A stretch of 64,000 bases of DNA from Lumnitzera littorea (taxonomy: Eukaryota; Streptophyta; Magnoliopsida; Myrtales; Combretaceae): assembly GCA_024138015.1 (NCBI GenBank), contig JAMXBB010000008.1:2984511-3048510 (forward strand). The letters run 5' to 3'. Position 1 is the stretch's first letter; each line of letters starts with the position of its first letter. Position numbers and translations under genes: made by a program. A model generated the notes under the pieces. The model worked only from the letters and a program-made list of their open reading frames with translations, was not told where the DNA came from and did no database searches. Of this stretch, positions 1 to 11,756 are shown piece by piece.

Positions 1-1265
1 CTTAGCAGCCAGCACCAAGTCCGTGTGGAAATTGAATCGCTCTTCGATGGTATTGACTTCTCCGAGCCACTGACCAGAGCTAGGTTCGAGGAGTTGAACA
101 ATGATTGTTCAGGAAGACCATGGGACCAGTCAAGAAGGCAATGGAGGATGCTGGTTTGGATAAAAGCTAAATTCACGAGATTGTTCTTGTTGGTGAAAGT
201 ACTAGGATCCCCAAGGTTCAGCAACTTCTGAAGGACTTCTTCAATGGGAAGGAACCCAACAGGGATGTGAACCTAGATGAGGCTGTTGCTTATGGTGCAG
301 CTGTGCAAGGAAGTGCCTTGAGTGGAGAAGGTGGTGAAGAAACAAAAGGTACTAATTGCATCTTATCCTCCATAAATGGTTATCATATCACTGTACATGC
401 AAGTACCAAAAAAATTTATTCAGCAGACTGAAGGTGTTGGTTGTGTTGTCATGCAGATATTCTTCCCTTGGATGTTGCCCCTCTTATACTGGGTATTGAG
501 ACCGTTGGTGGAGTGATGACAAAATTGATTCCCAGAAACACTGTCATCCCAACCAAGAAATCTCAAGTTTTTACAACATACCAGGATCAGCAAACAACTG
601 TGTCTCCATTAAGGTACGTGTTGTTTTAAAATATATAACAGGAGTATTAATCAGCTTGCATGGTGCCTATCTCCTAACGAGCAAATATCTGTAAATGCGA
701 TTCAGCATCTACATTGTCAGTTGAGACCGTCTTATTTGGATTGCTGTTCTTTATTCTTTATTATTCTGACAGGTTTTCGAAGGTGAAAGGAGTCTCACAA
801 AAGATTGTAGAATGTTGGGGAAATTTGACTTGACTGGAATTACTCCAGCTCCAAGGTTAGCTTCCGTGTCCAATGTTTTGATTTTTGTTTCCTCTGAGAT
901 TTATCCTTTTCTGCTGTAGCTGATAGTGTTTGTTGGACACATGTAACAGGGGAACTCCTCAAATTGAAGTCACCTTCGAAGTTGATGCAAATGGTATCCT
1001 CAATGTCAAGGCCGAGGACAAGGGCACGTGTAAATCAGAGAAGATCACCATCACAAACGACAAGGGTCGCCTGAGCCAGGAAGAAATTGAAAGAATGATG
1101 AAGGAGGCGGAAGAATTTGCAGAAGAAGACAAGAAGGTCAAGGAGAGGATCGATGCTCGCAACAGTCTAGAGACTTTCGTATACAACATGAGAAACCAGA
1201 TCAATGACAAGGATAAGCGTTTGCTGACAAGCTAAACGCATCGAGTAGGAGGAAAGCTGCGATCT
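1..1265 (+). pseudogene. BiP (ER Hsp70) 3'-half pseudogene, introns retained, cut by window edge
   Basis: Four blocks match exons 5-8 of the intact BiP gene at 58454-61877: 1-348, 457-613, 773-855 and 950-1235, separated by introns with the same GT-AG borders and clearly related intron sequence. It is therefore a genomic (DNA-level) copy, not a retrocopy, and lies in the opposite orientation to the intact gene. It is broken: one T is missing near position 105 (frameshift), an in-frame TAA lies at 168-170, and similarity to the last exon fades after about 1235-1265, so the lid end and the HDEL retention tail are absent. The copy starts before the window, so I cannot say whether its 5' half exists. 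The 101-residue reading frame over 930-1235 is an exon-8 remnant, not a gene. Confidence 0.9.
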
Positions 1266-2687
1266 GGTGAGTGTCTAGGGCCTTTGGTTTAATTATAGTT
1301 GTGTATTAAGATGTCCATATTCTTATGTTGATTGAGTATGACGTATTGACGTATTCGCTCGAATGTTGGTGAACTAGGTACAGGTAGAAGTTTTTTGCCT
1401 GGTTAATCGGAATACTACGGACTTGTACTCGGTCATTCTGTATGTATGCTTGGTTTGTCAGTTCCTCAATTGTTTTGATTATGAAATTACCTCTTGATCA
1501 TGAATGTTTGAAGTAATTTGATGTAACCTATGTCTTGACTGCTTGGTTATTTGGTTAATCGTGCAGTAATCACATGATTGTGTTCATTGTATGGCACAAA
1601 AAGACCTAAGAGTCTCTAATTTCAAGACTTGGTTTAAAAAATATAAGGATAGTACTTAGTTTTTTGATGTATAGAACACATTTGCTAGGTATAGAGCCAC
1701 CTCGTGCTGCTCTTTAGATTCTCGAATGTTGCTTAGATTATGCTTGGTTTGAGCCGCCTTATGCCACTCATCTAAGATATTGGCCAGTTAATAGCACATT
1801 CATTAGCATGAAATCTATGTGTTACACAATAATCAAGTTTGTGTTTTAATGTTAGTTGTTATAGTGGCATTGTTATGTGAACTTGGATATATGTTGTTGG
1901 CTGGTTATATTTTCATCAACACAATATGGGAGCTAAGGGTTTAGTTTCCTAACCTTAGGTAGGAGTGTATTAAAGCTAATTTGATTTTTTTTTTTAATAA
2001 TGCTAAATGATCTTGGTCCACTTATGTGTACATACGCTTTTGCAATGCTAAATTAAGTTAAAGGCTTCCTTTTGTGTAAGAGTGGTTAATAAATTGATGA
2101 GATAGCTTTAAGATATAAGTATATGTAAGTTTGGATTGTAAGTTTAGCTGAAATATGAATCTTGAAGCTCTAAGAGTAATATCAAAGGTAAGTATAGGTA
2201 AAGTAAGTTGATGAAATAGATAGAACTTCCTTGGACACAAAAGCTTTGGAGTTGAGGCTTCATTTTTATGAAATGCTATGTATGATAGGAGAACTGATGT
2301 TGATGTTAAGTGGAAATTATATGTTTATAAAGTGGGATAGGAAGAGTTGTATCTACAAGTTAATTACTTAGATGTATATTACGTTTATATGAAGGATGCT
2401 ATTATGAGGATGGCTTTAGAAGGCCGAAGATATGTCATATTGTTAGTAAACAAGCAAATTAAGCATCTTGGTTTGCCAATTTAGAATTTGAATAAGTGAT
2501 TATGACTTCGTTTTGAACCCTTTAATTTATGTAGAATATATGATTGTGAGAAGTAGGTACAGTTTAATTATTGAATAGCCTTACCCTAACTCAGGGTTGG
2601 CATGATGTCTTACTTCTCAAGTACCTTCTTTGTGTGATACATGTTTAATATAGATTAGATTTAACACCTAAAATTCGGGCCGTTACA
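1266..2687 (+). mobile_element. LTR-like debris ending in ...CCGTTACA
   Basis: No gene is visible. The right end (GGGCCGTTACA at 2677-2687) looks like the terminus of a Gypsy-type LTR. Two stretches, around 1735-1775 (GGTTTGAGCCGCCTTATGCCACTC) and 2585-2630 (CTCAGGGTTGGCATGATGTC), resemble sequence at 38340-38400 and 38940-39010, where another LTR-like end (GGGGCGCTACA) occurs. I infer two decayed members of one LTR family. The start of this copy could not be placed. Confidence 0.4.
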
Positions 2688-3855
2688 TAGGATTTGTCTT
2701 GAAAATGCAAATCTTTTTTAGCATTTATCCACACTTAATAAACTTTGAGTAATTTCAAGCATAAATAACATATTTGTTAGATGTTTGGTTCCTATTGGAG
2801 TTTCAACAACAACAACTCCCTTACCTTTGACATTCAACCAAGTCTCCATTTCCAATCTTGACTTTTGATTTATATGACTAATCCAATTGCTTAAATCAAG
2901 TGTTATGTGGTTTATATGGCCATTGTTAATGTGTCGAGCTTCTGTATAGTTGCTTAATGCATGATTTGAAATAATAAAGAGCTACTCATGTTATTACTTT
3001 AGCTAGTTGTGCTTGCTATCTTCATTGCCCTTGTAAGTTAGTTTTGCTCTTGCATACCTTTTCAACATATCCGTATTGCTTACATGACCTGCATTGTACA
3101 CTAGGTTTGAACCAACAATAATTCTCTAGATGATAGTTCTTTTTACTACCTTTTTTAATTTCTTAACCTACATTCTTCCCCTTATCTTTGTGTACACCAA
3201 ATTGCTCCTTGTCTCCACCTTAAGGTACTTTTCTTTTTTGCATTGTAAGAAAAGCCCCTTCATTGTTATCTTCATATCTTATTAATCTTCTTTGTTCTTG
3301 AGCTTAGAAAGCATGGACAAGCTTAGCTAAATAAATTTTTATTAAATCCTTTAAGTCTCCAAGAGAAGATATTTAAGACTCAGATTTTTCAGGCAAGCTC
3401 ACTAGGACTTTGTCTATAATCCATTGGTCAATTAGATCCTCTTTGAGAAGTCGAATTTTGTTAATGACTTCCATAAGTCTATCAACATACTCTTTGATGG
3501 TTTCATCATCCTTTATCCTCAAAGGTTATAATCCTTGTGAAAATTATATTCGGAACAACAGCATAATAGTACGATAAGACTCTTAGAGCTTGAGCTTTTC
3601 TTCTTCATAAGCTTTAATTTGGTTAAAGGTTGGATTGTTTTCCAACGTCACTATTTATCTTTAATTTTCAACCCATTGCCATAAACCAAGATCTCTTAAG
3701 TGAGCTTTCATTTTATCCGCCCAAACTTGATAATTTTCACTACTAAAAATGGTTGGGGGTTGGTGGGGGTTTGGGAGGTTAGGGGGGGAGGGGAGGTTGG
3801 GTGAGGGAATGGATATATTGCTAGAAGACATGAGAATTTTTTTCTTTTTGGGTGA
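2688..3855 (-). pseudogene. Degenerate Copia-type gag (DUF4219/UBN2-like)
   Basis: Read on the - strand, the first ~70 codons (from about 3830) give a serine/proline-rich leader followed by a FSSENYQVWADKMKAHLRD-type start, typical of plant Copia gag (DUF4219 then UBN2). Further left the frame breaks repeatedly, but UBN2-like text remains, e.g. an ETIKEYVDRLMEVINKIRLL stretch near 3440-3510 and a SLPEKSES-like piece near 3370-3390. Several stops and frameshifts make it dead. The Athila element begins immediately to the right, so it probably inserted just upstream of this gag. Confidence 0.7.
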
Positions 3856-3860
3856 ATGGG

Positions 3861-5105
3861 TGATATCAGGTAAGTACACCTATTAATTTTAATATAGCGG
3901 ATGTGAGTCCGAGTCGATCTCTCAGAGACTTCAAGTACTAATATTAACCTTAGCTCTATTATCTAACCGGAAAATTGTGATGAGTTGAATGAATTAAAAA
4001 TACTGAAATTAACAAACTAAACTAATTATGAAACTTGATTAAGTAATTTAGAAAGTAATAAAACTAAGAACGACTTCAAGAATACAATAACGTATTTAGG
4101 AATTATTTCCCCTAATGTTTAACATGTGACCGCTTAAAATATATTCAATTCAATTTTTATTACTTTTGACCGAAGGGATTTATAATTAAAGTTAATACCT
4201 TTCTCAAGCATATTAACCCTAATCCTAAATTGCTTACCGGAATCTCTTCACTTAGTAATATAATTTAGAATCACATTAATGTATAATGAATTCCCACACA
4301 AACAATCAACTTTCTAGAAGAAACATATATCTTATCTCTAAGTATACATGTAATTCTCTCCAATTATGTCAAGATCTCATTACACATATAATTTCTCAAT
4401 CATCATGCATAATATCATAAATTGATACTCTAGAAATATCAATTAACAATTAAATAACATAATTGAATCAAGAAAAGATAGAAACTTTATTGAAAATTAT
4501 AAATCAACCCAAGAGTCACATGAAACCCTAGGTTCTAAAATCCTAAATACAAGAATCTTAAGCTATCATAATGAAACTAAAAACGAGTTCCAACAAAAGC
4601 AATAAATAAAACATGAAAAACCCTTTTTGTTGATGATAAATCTCTTCAATCTTGAAGTTGGGTGTTGCTTTCGCCTTTTTTTCCTTCTTCTCTTCAAGTC
4701 TCTTCTCTCTTTAATGTTCAATCTCTTTTTCGAAACCCTAGTATGTCCTTTTATAATGTATTGTAAGATTTCCGTTTTCGTCACCAGACATGGCCTGGGA
4801 CACGGTCGTGTCCTCAGGTCGTGTAACTTTCTGACCTTGGCAAATTTTCCTGGATGGACACAGCCTGGGGACACGACTGTGTAACTTCAAAACTTCATAA
4901 CTCATTCATTTGAACTCCAAATTGAGTTAAACTCCAAATTGAGTTAAACTTGATTCCTTTTCTTCGTTTTCAATCCAAGAATGCGTTCAAACCTTGAAAT
5001 CAAAATTTTACTCAATTAAGTATCAATTTCTTTAAAGAAAATAAAAAACGTAAGGGAAATACTATAAAATCATCATGTAAAATATGTTTAATATCAGAGT
5101 TATCA
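3861..5105 (-). repeat. Athila 3' LTR (left)
   Basis: 1245 bp, bounded by TG...CA and alignable over its length with 23847-25087. Divergence is uneven: about 19 differences, mostly transitions, in the first ~240 bp, but an apparently identical block of about 215 bp around 4317-4535. It contains two copies (about 4787-4880) of the GGACACGG..CGTGTCC palindromic motif that also forms the minisatellite at 11757-12167. The 102-residue and 85-residue frames overlapping this area are chance. Confidence 0.95.
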
Positions 5106-5155
5106 AACTTCTCCACACTTGAGTAATTACTTGTCCTCAAGCAAATAAATCAAAA
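5106..5155 (-). other. Polypurine tract region next to the 3' LTR
   Basis: On the - strand the sequence reads TTGCTTGAGGACAAG, a short spacer, then CTCAAGTGTGGAGAAGTT directly before the LTR start TGATAAC. A GAGGACAA...GTGTGG(G/A)GAA arrangement next to TGATA is familiar from Athila/Tat-type elements and marks the plus-strand priming site. A second similar motif lies at about 6143-6190. Confidence 0.65.
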
Positions 5156-6395
5156 CAAAACTTTTGGGACAAGAAACGCTAAACAAAATTTAACGCTAAA
5201 CAAAATTTATCACTATTTAGGAAACCGGTGAACGAATACACTTGACCCATAGAAAAGTAAGAAAATTACTTTCAATTAACTCACAATAATAAAGTCAATT
5301 AATTTCACCCTTAACAATGTCATAATTTTACCTAACCATATTCGAATGCTCCAACAATACTTAATACTAGAGTTCATTAGTTAATTTATGAAAATCGAAG
5401 TTTATCCGAGTCATTTAACTAAGGATCCTTAAACTAAAAATTAGATTTAACATCTCGTTAACTAGGAAAGAGTCATAAAAATTTTGTCCATTTGACTAAA
5501 GTGTATACAATTCTCTCTTCCATCTCACCAAGCCCCATAATTCAAAACAAACACATTTTACATCCACTCATCCTCTGATCATCCCCCTAGTTTATGCTTT
5601 TATTGGGAGGTCTTTTAAATTTAATTTATTTAAGCACAATTGTGTTGGTAGAGGGAAAGAATCTCGTTTTTCTGACGGACCAAGATCGATCCATACCAAC
5701 TTATCCCTTATATTGATAGTGGCAAAAAACCTTACTCTTTTGATGGACCAAGACGAATCCTTACCAATTTTTTTCATTAGAATTGGCATTGGGACTCAAA
5801 AGAAGAATTTCATTTGTTGGTTTGCTAAAAATTATAGGGCTCTAAAAATTTCTAAGAGAAAGTTATACATAAAAGTAAATTTAAAAATAACCATGACTAA
5901 CTCTTAACTAATGATGTTGCTCCAATCTCAAGTCTTAGAGTCCTAAGCTAAATAACTCGTAACTTTGCCCTTCAAAGATTTGACTAATCAATTCTAGTAA
6001 AGTATAATAAGATCAATAATGATCAAGATGACATAGTTGATTTAGCCTAACACTTGTTAATCTTATTGTAAGTTAACTAAAAAATTAATTAGGTCAAATG
6101 TGAATAATTGATCTCCTAAATAGTAACAAATTTATATATATCCCTTCCCCACACTTAATAACGTACATTGTCCTCAATGTACGACTAAGATAGCATAACA
6201 GCAAGATATGAAACAAGAAAAATCATCATAGGGAAAAAGGAAATACATGTATTGAAAAAAAAAAAAACTAATACTTCCCTGCCAGTCGAAAATAAAGTGA
6301 AGAAGTTCATAACGAGGAAGCCATCATCATTACATATCTGATTTCACATGCTTTGGCCAACGAAAAACAATACCAAAAAAAAAAAAAAATAGGAA
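5156..6395 (-). other. Athila 3' non-coding region with an upstream second polypurine-like motif
   Basis: No credible coding region. AT-rich spacer between the end of ORF-1 and the 3' LTR. At about 6143-6190 the - strand reads ACATTGAGGACAATGT, a short spacer, then TTAAGTGTGGGGAAGGG, a stronger polypurine motif than the one abutting the LTR. Poly-A runs occur at 6256-6269 and 6376-6389 (+ strand). Confidence 0.55.
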
Positions 6396-7227
6396 CTAAG
6401 AAGAGGGATCGAAATCCGTCTCTTCATCCTCTTCATCAGATGGTGCCTCTGCCATGGTAGCATCATTGTCGTCGTCACTGCCCTCAACATCCTCTTTACT
6501 ACCTCCAGCCGCCTCTTCCTCACCACCCTCATAATCCTCTTCTTCACTCTCACTATCCTCATCACGTGTATTCGACTCTTTCATCTTGAGAAATTTTTCC
6601 ATTTTGTCTTGGCGAATATGAAGTTTATCCACACTGGCCTCAAGATGTGCTGCGTAAGTGTCGACCTTGACGTCTCGTTGGTACAAGGTTCATGAGTCGG
6701 AATGAATTAAGTCGCATAGGAGTGACTTGATTGACTAAGGTAAGCGAGAGCCAAACGACAACCTTAGTCCGCATGGCCTGCACAAGTAAGGTGATGTAGG
6801 GGCCACAACAAATATGCCCTTTCTTCTGTGTAGTGGTGGTTGAAAAGTTCAGAGAGCTTAATGGCGAGATTGATAGGATGTTTATGAATAACACTGTACA
6901 GATAGAGGCAATCCTTGTTGGAAACCACACTGGTGCTGAGCCTTCTGCCAGTCAATGTATGCGCAAAAAGCCAATGAAGAACCCGATATTTAGGCTTGAC
7001 CAATTGAGAGGCCTTGCTCTTTGCTGGATCATACGTATCACTAACAGTAATTTTGTTCCAAAATGTCCCTGGTGTTACTCTACAAGGAAAACGACATGAG
7101 AGAGGTTGGAACTCTTCTGTCCATGTATATCTATCTTCATAGAAACTGAGATATCTGCCTAATTGAGCTATGGTCATGTGGAAAGGGTGGCTACTTAAAG
7201 TGAAATGGAGTTTGCGTTTGGGGCCCA
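6396..7227 (-). pseudogene. Athila ORF-1-like protein, C-terminal part
   Basis: Continuation of the reading frame at 10744-11133 after removal of the solo LTR 7228-10743. On the - strand it begins GPKRKLHFTLSSHPF and runs through text typical of the Arabidopsis Athila ORF-1 family (Pfam PF03078 type), including an LHWLFAHTLTGRR-like segment near 6920-6960. After a frame change near 6680 it ends in a very acidic Glu/Asp-rich tail (6396-6560). The molecular role of this family is not known; it lies where some Athila relatives carry an env-like gene. The inserted LTR and at least one frame change break the gene. Confidence 0.75.
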
Positions 7228-7911
7228 TGTCACGCCTTGAATAAGAAGAGTCATAACAGTCCCGCCGTGTAAACTAATCTAAGATAGAAGCTGACTTCAC
7301 AGCTACTATCGTAGACGCAGTTTACACAAGGCGCACAACTCAACCAACTTGAAACGTCTGTTCTGACATCTGTTAATATCTAAACCTGTGGTAGAGCTTT
7401 TACAAAATACTTGTTCTATACAATCTGTTGTTTAGTACTACAACAGTAATTATACAAACATTTCACGTCCAAGGGTAAAGATACAATCAGAGTCTTTTAA
7501 AAACCACAGGTTATACGATTTATATACAATAAGTTAGAAAACTAGTGGGCTCCTAGGGAATTCCCATTTAGTTTTCTTCAAAACTTAAAGACAAAACAAA
7601 AGCTCAGGTTCAGTTAAATTCCTCGATCCTCACTTTCCCACACAGCAGCACATTAACCTGAGAACGGTGGTACCTGAACATCTTTGCCTTTACTCAGTAC
7701 CTGCAAAAGAGTCTGTAGGGGTGTGAGTACAACTAGCTCAGTAAGTGGGGTGGAGTCAGAAGAGTACTATACAATCACAAATAAGGTTAATAATTATGAT
7801 GAAATGCAATGCAATCATTCAAATGAAAACATCGCACAGTGTTAACCGGTTCACTGTGAGGTTAGAGAAATTTCATTCGCTCCAACCCGGATTGACAAGT
7901 TTCATCGCGAC

Positions 7912-8046
7912 TCAAGTTAGACCAAACCCGGGCTTGTGCAATGGAGAACACCCCCCTCCCAAGACCGCCTTCGAACCACGGCTCCCAACCTTGCCGCGAC
8001 CTCCTCGCCTATCACTTAGTTCGACTAAGGATGGGGAAATGACCAT
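7912..8046 (-). other. Conserved small reading frame in solo LTR A (44 codons)
   Basis: ATG at 8044-8046 to TGA at 7912-7914. It contains ELSDRRGGRG and SPLHKPGFG at the same spacing as in copies B (17721-17864) and C (21709-21936), with no frameshift between copies; 29 of 42 aligned residues match B. It sits in a GC-rich island of an otherwise AT-rich LTR. I do not recognise the peptide. It may be a real product or a conserved nucleotide element. Confidence 0.4.
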
Positions 8047-9991
8047 TTCAGCTATCCTCATCGAAGGAAGTCGGTGTTTGGCTTAACACTCTTAATCGTT
8101 TCCCTTAACGGGTGATTATGCATGACCAATTACACTTTAATCGAATAATCATTAGTGATAATCAGGGGTGACCAATAAGTTCACACAACACAGAATCCAT
8201 GCAAATATGCAGAACAGCACACTAAGGAGTCGAACTCTTGTCACAACAGAGTATCATTCACAGACATAACATGCGCATAATCATCTAACTACAAACACAA
8301 TCAGAAGTACTCTTGGGTCTCCAGATACTTTTAAATAGTACCCAAACAGCGGCGAAGCTACCATCCCAACTTACTTGTTCAGATGTTCGCTATTTCTGAC
8401 TTGAATTGTCAGCCGTCTTTGGAAGGTCCTAATTACACAAAAGGTCTAAATTTAGTTTTTGTAATAATTACGAAAACATTAGGGTTTAATCTAAAATGGT
8501 TATATATATATATATATTATTTCCATAATATGCAGTCATGTTATTACTATATATCGAATTAAATTATTAATTATTGACATTGTACATCATATATACTATT
8601 ACGTATTATATATCGTTTTGATCGTATCGAAACGTACTTTTTATTTATTAATTCACGTTTTGATTCCGGTAAAGTTACCGAAATGTGTATATTCTTGAAT
8701 ATGTTATAGATATAAGCTAGATTGCTTAAGATTATTTGATTTCAACAAAACTAGTGTCATTGAGTTCGTATAGACTTAACGACACATCTTATGAGTCCTG
8801 TTCCTAGAGATGGATTTTAACGGGTAGTTTGAATTTTTAATACAATTATACATAATTATATAAAAACGATCGTATTATGCGAAATTTACAGTTTTAAATT
8901 ATATTTTATCCAGTTTGTCCTTATATTGTAATAATATAAGTATTATTCAATTTTAATACACCTAAAGTACATCCCGATCAGAAAATATTAATAATTATAA
9001 TAAAAATCTCTATTTAACCCAATTCGATCAGTAATCCTATATATAGGTTTTATTTAACTGTTTAACTCATTTTAGTCTATTAATATTACAAATACACCCC
9101 AACTTGTAATTTAAGCTATTTTACTTAATAAATTCGTAATAAATAGTTCGGATTACCTAATAATTCCCTGAAAATTTCTATGGACTTCTAAAAATATACG
9201 GAATTCAATTATCACTTGGTTTCAAGTTTTCGACCTATTGCCTATATTTTCGTATTGACGATTTTACCTCTAAACTTGATAAATTAATCAATTACAATTC
9301 TTTTAGCATCCAATTAATTTCAATCTGACTCAATACCATTATTATTTATTATAGATCAGTACATGTCCATTTCATCAATTAATTTTATAATTTCCTATTA
9401 AATTCATAATTTCAGCCTATTTTCGAACCAATTTCAGGCCTAAAAATTCAATAAATATTAAAATTATTCAAATAAAAATTTAGGCTACATAGCAATTACC
9501 CATATATCATACACATCCTACATAAAAATTTTCAGCTAGAAACAACATCATATAGTACATTTATTTCGCTAATATATATTCGGATGAATTATAGATTTCT
9601 TAATAAAGTATATTAAATATTACGAATTTTTCAAAAATAAAAATATCACATGAAAGCATGTCTAAAATAACCTAAGTGTAATTTTTTTCATAATTTTCTG
9701 GGCGGATTTACTATTTTTTAGAAATTATTGAAAAACAGGGCAGAAATTTGACCTTGGTGTTCTTGGGTGCTCCGGTGGTTGGCGGCGGTTGGGCGGTTGT
9801 CGGAACGCCTAGACGCTGGGGGTACTCCTTGGTGGTGGAGTGGCGTAACAGCAGATCAAAGGGAATCCTAAGAACTAGCCTTACTCGGTGATTGTCCTGT
9901 TTTTTTTTTTTCTACGATTTTTTTCTGATTTTTCTTTCTGTTATTTTTTATTCCAAATTATCAAATGTTATCATCCTGTTGCTAGGGTAAT

Positions 9992-9998
9992 TTTTATA
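9992..9998 (-). promoter_or_regulatory. TATA box of solo LTR A
   Basis: TATAAAA on the - strand, about 750 bp from the LTR start, at a position comparable to the TATA boxes of copies B and C. This sets the LTR polarity. Confidence 0.5.
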
Positions 9999-10743
9999 GT
10001 GCTCTTTCACCGCCTATGATTTTTCTTTATTTTTTTCTTTTGTTTTTTTCCTATTTTAGCTAAGCATGTGGTGTCCAATTCTTACAATTTCACTTTTGAT
10101 TCAGCAATTTTCACTTTTCATTCTCCTGCCACGTCTCCTTCCAGCAATCTCAATGTTATTTAATTAATTTTTTTTCTTTTATTAAATAATTACTTAAATA
10201 TAGATATTATATGTTAGAATTAATTATTTAATTAATATACTAGTTTATACCCTATGTAAATATCATGTGAAATATATAACTTTACTCATATAATTAAGTT
10301 TCTAGCATATCTTTTATTTTTAGGATACATTTTAAGGTTAATTTCATGAATTCAATACAATATATATATAATTACTCAATTTTAAGTTAATTTACGAGTA
10401 TAATTATTATTTGTACCGGGTATACTAAAAAATTACGTGTATTTTTTTATAGTAAATTATACTACATTATCCCATTTTATAGCTCAATTAACTTATCTTT
10501 AAGTTCTCGTTGCAATCTAAGTTCAATTTTAGGAGTTCTGAACATTTTAGGGCTTTAGTAAATACTCCAATTTCTAAGGACAAAATTGGGATTTCGGGTT
10601 ATTATTACTAAAATCTAACTTCATTGTAATATCTCAACTAACTTTTTTATTCTAGTTGCAAAGTTTGGGCTCAATTGGATAAGTTACCCTAAAAGCCCTA
10701 AATTTGAGCTCGGTTGTCCTAAACTCAATTTTGGGAGCTTACA

Positions 10744-11133
10744 GCCCATGGTAGTTGCACTCTCTTTATCGAGTTTGTAAGTACATAAAAACTCCAATGT
10801 CAACTCTTTATAAACTGGAGCTTCAAAAGATAAAAATCGCTCCCAAATGGTTTCGTTCAAGAGCTCCGTCATTTCTGTTGTGAGCTCTAATTGAGCGAGA
10901 ATATCCCAATCCAGACGAAGGGTGTCGCTGAAAGGCTTATGCTTAAGTAAACTATAGCGTTGCGACTGGTAGTCTTCCTTGAATTGAAGCATTGGGTGCT
11001 CTATCGGAGGGAGAGTGGCTAATGGTTCAACAATTGCACCTTCTTGTGATGAAGAGGATGCTGTATATTTGGATTTCCATTGAATGGTAAGCTTTGCACG
11101 ATTCGCCATTGAATACCTGAAAAGAAACATCAA
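10744..11133 (-). pseudogene. Athila ORF-1-like protein, N-terminal part
   Basis: The frame starts near 11133 or at the internal Met at about 11109 (MANRAKLTIQWKSKY). It contains IWERFLSFEAPVYKELTLEF, characteristic of Athila ORF-1 proteins, and is interrupted at codon ATTMG by solo LTR A, whose duplicated target GCCCA lies in this codon run. The reading frame resumes at 7227. About 130 residues remain here. Confidence 0.8.
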
Positions 11134-11756
11134 ACCAAATCAAAAACGCGTCTCCTTGCCACACGTAGTTCAAACGAAGACAGAGGGAGAGAAGATTAAT
11201 CAGTGAAGAATATTGACAAAATTCTCATTGGGACATTTAAACAAACATGTAGAGTACAGCTGGAAAACTCGTTGGTGTAAAAGAAATGGCTTGCAAATGC
11301 ATCCAACTAATTCTACAATAGACCTACTATATTACAACTCTCACAATACTAACCCTAACTGGCGTGATTGAATAAGGATTATCAAATTGACAAACAAAAT
11401 TCGGAATTTGAGAGATCATAAGGAATATCTAACCAGAAGAGTCATCATAAAGACATTAAAATCAAGCAACATAAGGCAATGGTGTATGTCGTTTATGAAA
11501 GAACGAAATAAATTCGCAGACCAAATGCAAGTACTAATTCACACAAAACAGAAATGTCTAGTAGCTAAACCTGCATAAACCATGAGGAAGATAAAGTAAA
11601 AGCGATGGGGAGAACTTACTTAGATCAGGAATCGTGATGTGAAGATGGAGAGAAGAGGGAATATGGAATGAATATGTGTTAAGGTTTGTGAGTGTTTGAG
11701 AGAGTATATGTGTGTGTTAATAAATTGTACAAGTTGTGTGGTGAATCGTGTGGGTG
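11134..11756 (-). other. Non-coding spacer between integrase and ORF-1 of Athila
   Basis: No supportable gene. Purine-rich on the + strand, with no recognised motif. In element orientation this is the leader of the ORF-1-like gene, downstream of the minisatellite. Confidence 0.5.

Larger units (their letters stand above)
7228..10743 (-). mobile_element. Solo LTR A (3516 bp), inserted in Athila ORF-1
   Basis: Termini on the + strand are TGTCACGCC...GGGAGCTTACA, flanked on both sides by GCCCA (7223-7227 and 10744-10748), a perfect 5-bp target duplication. It is related to solo LTRs B and C but reversed and more diverged. Read on the - strand it has a TATAAAA box at 9992-9998, a GC-rich stretch at 9765-9850, an ACTTACTGAGC block followed by a TTTTGCAG acceptor-like site (AG at 7701-7702), and a conserved small frame at 7912-8046. 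No internal region or second LTR is present. The 8480-9700 stretch is AT-rich with nothing else recognisable. Confidence 0.93.

Noticed and set aside
930..1235. A separate 101-codon Hsp70-like gene
   Set aside because: It is exon 8 of the BiP pseudogene plus intron bases providing a chance ATG; it lacks the HDEL end.
6396..6686. Acidic nuclear protein gene
   Set aside because: It is the Glu/Asp-rich tail of the Athila ORF-1-like protein, in the right strand and order.
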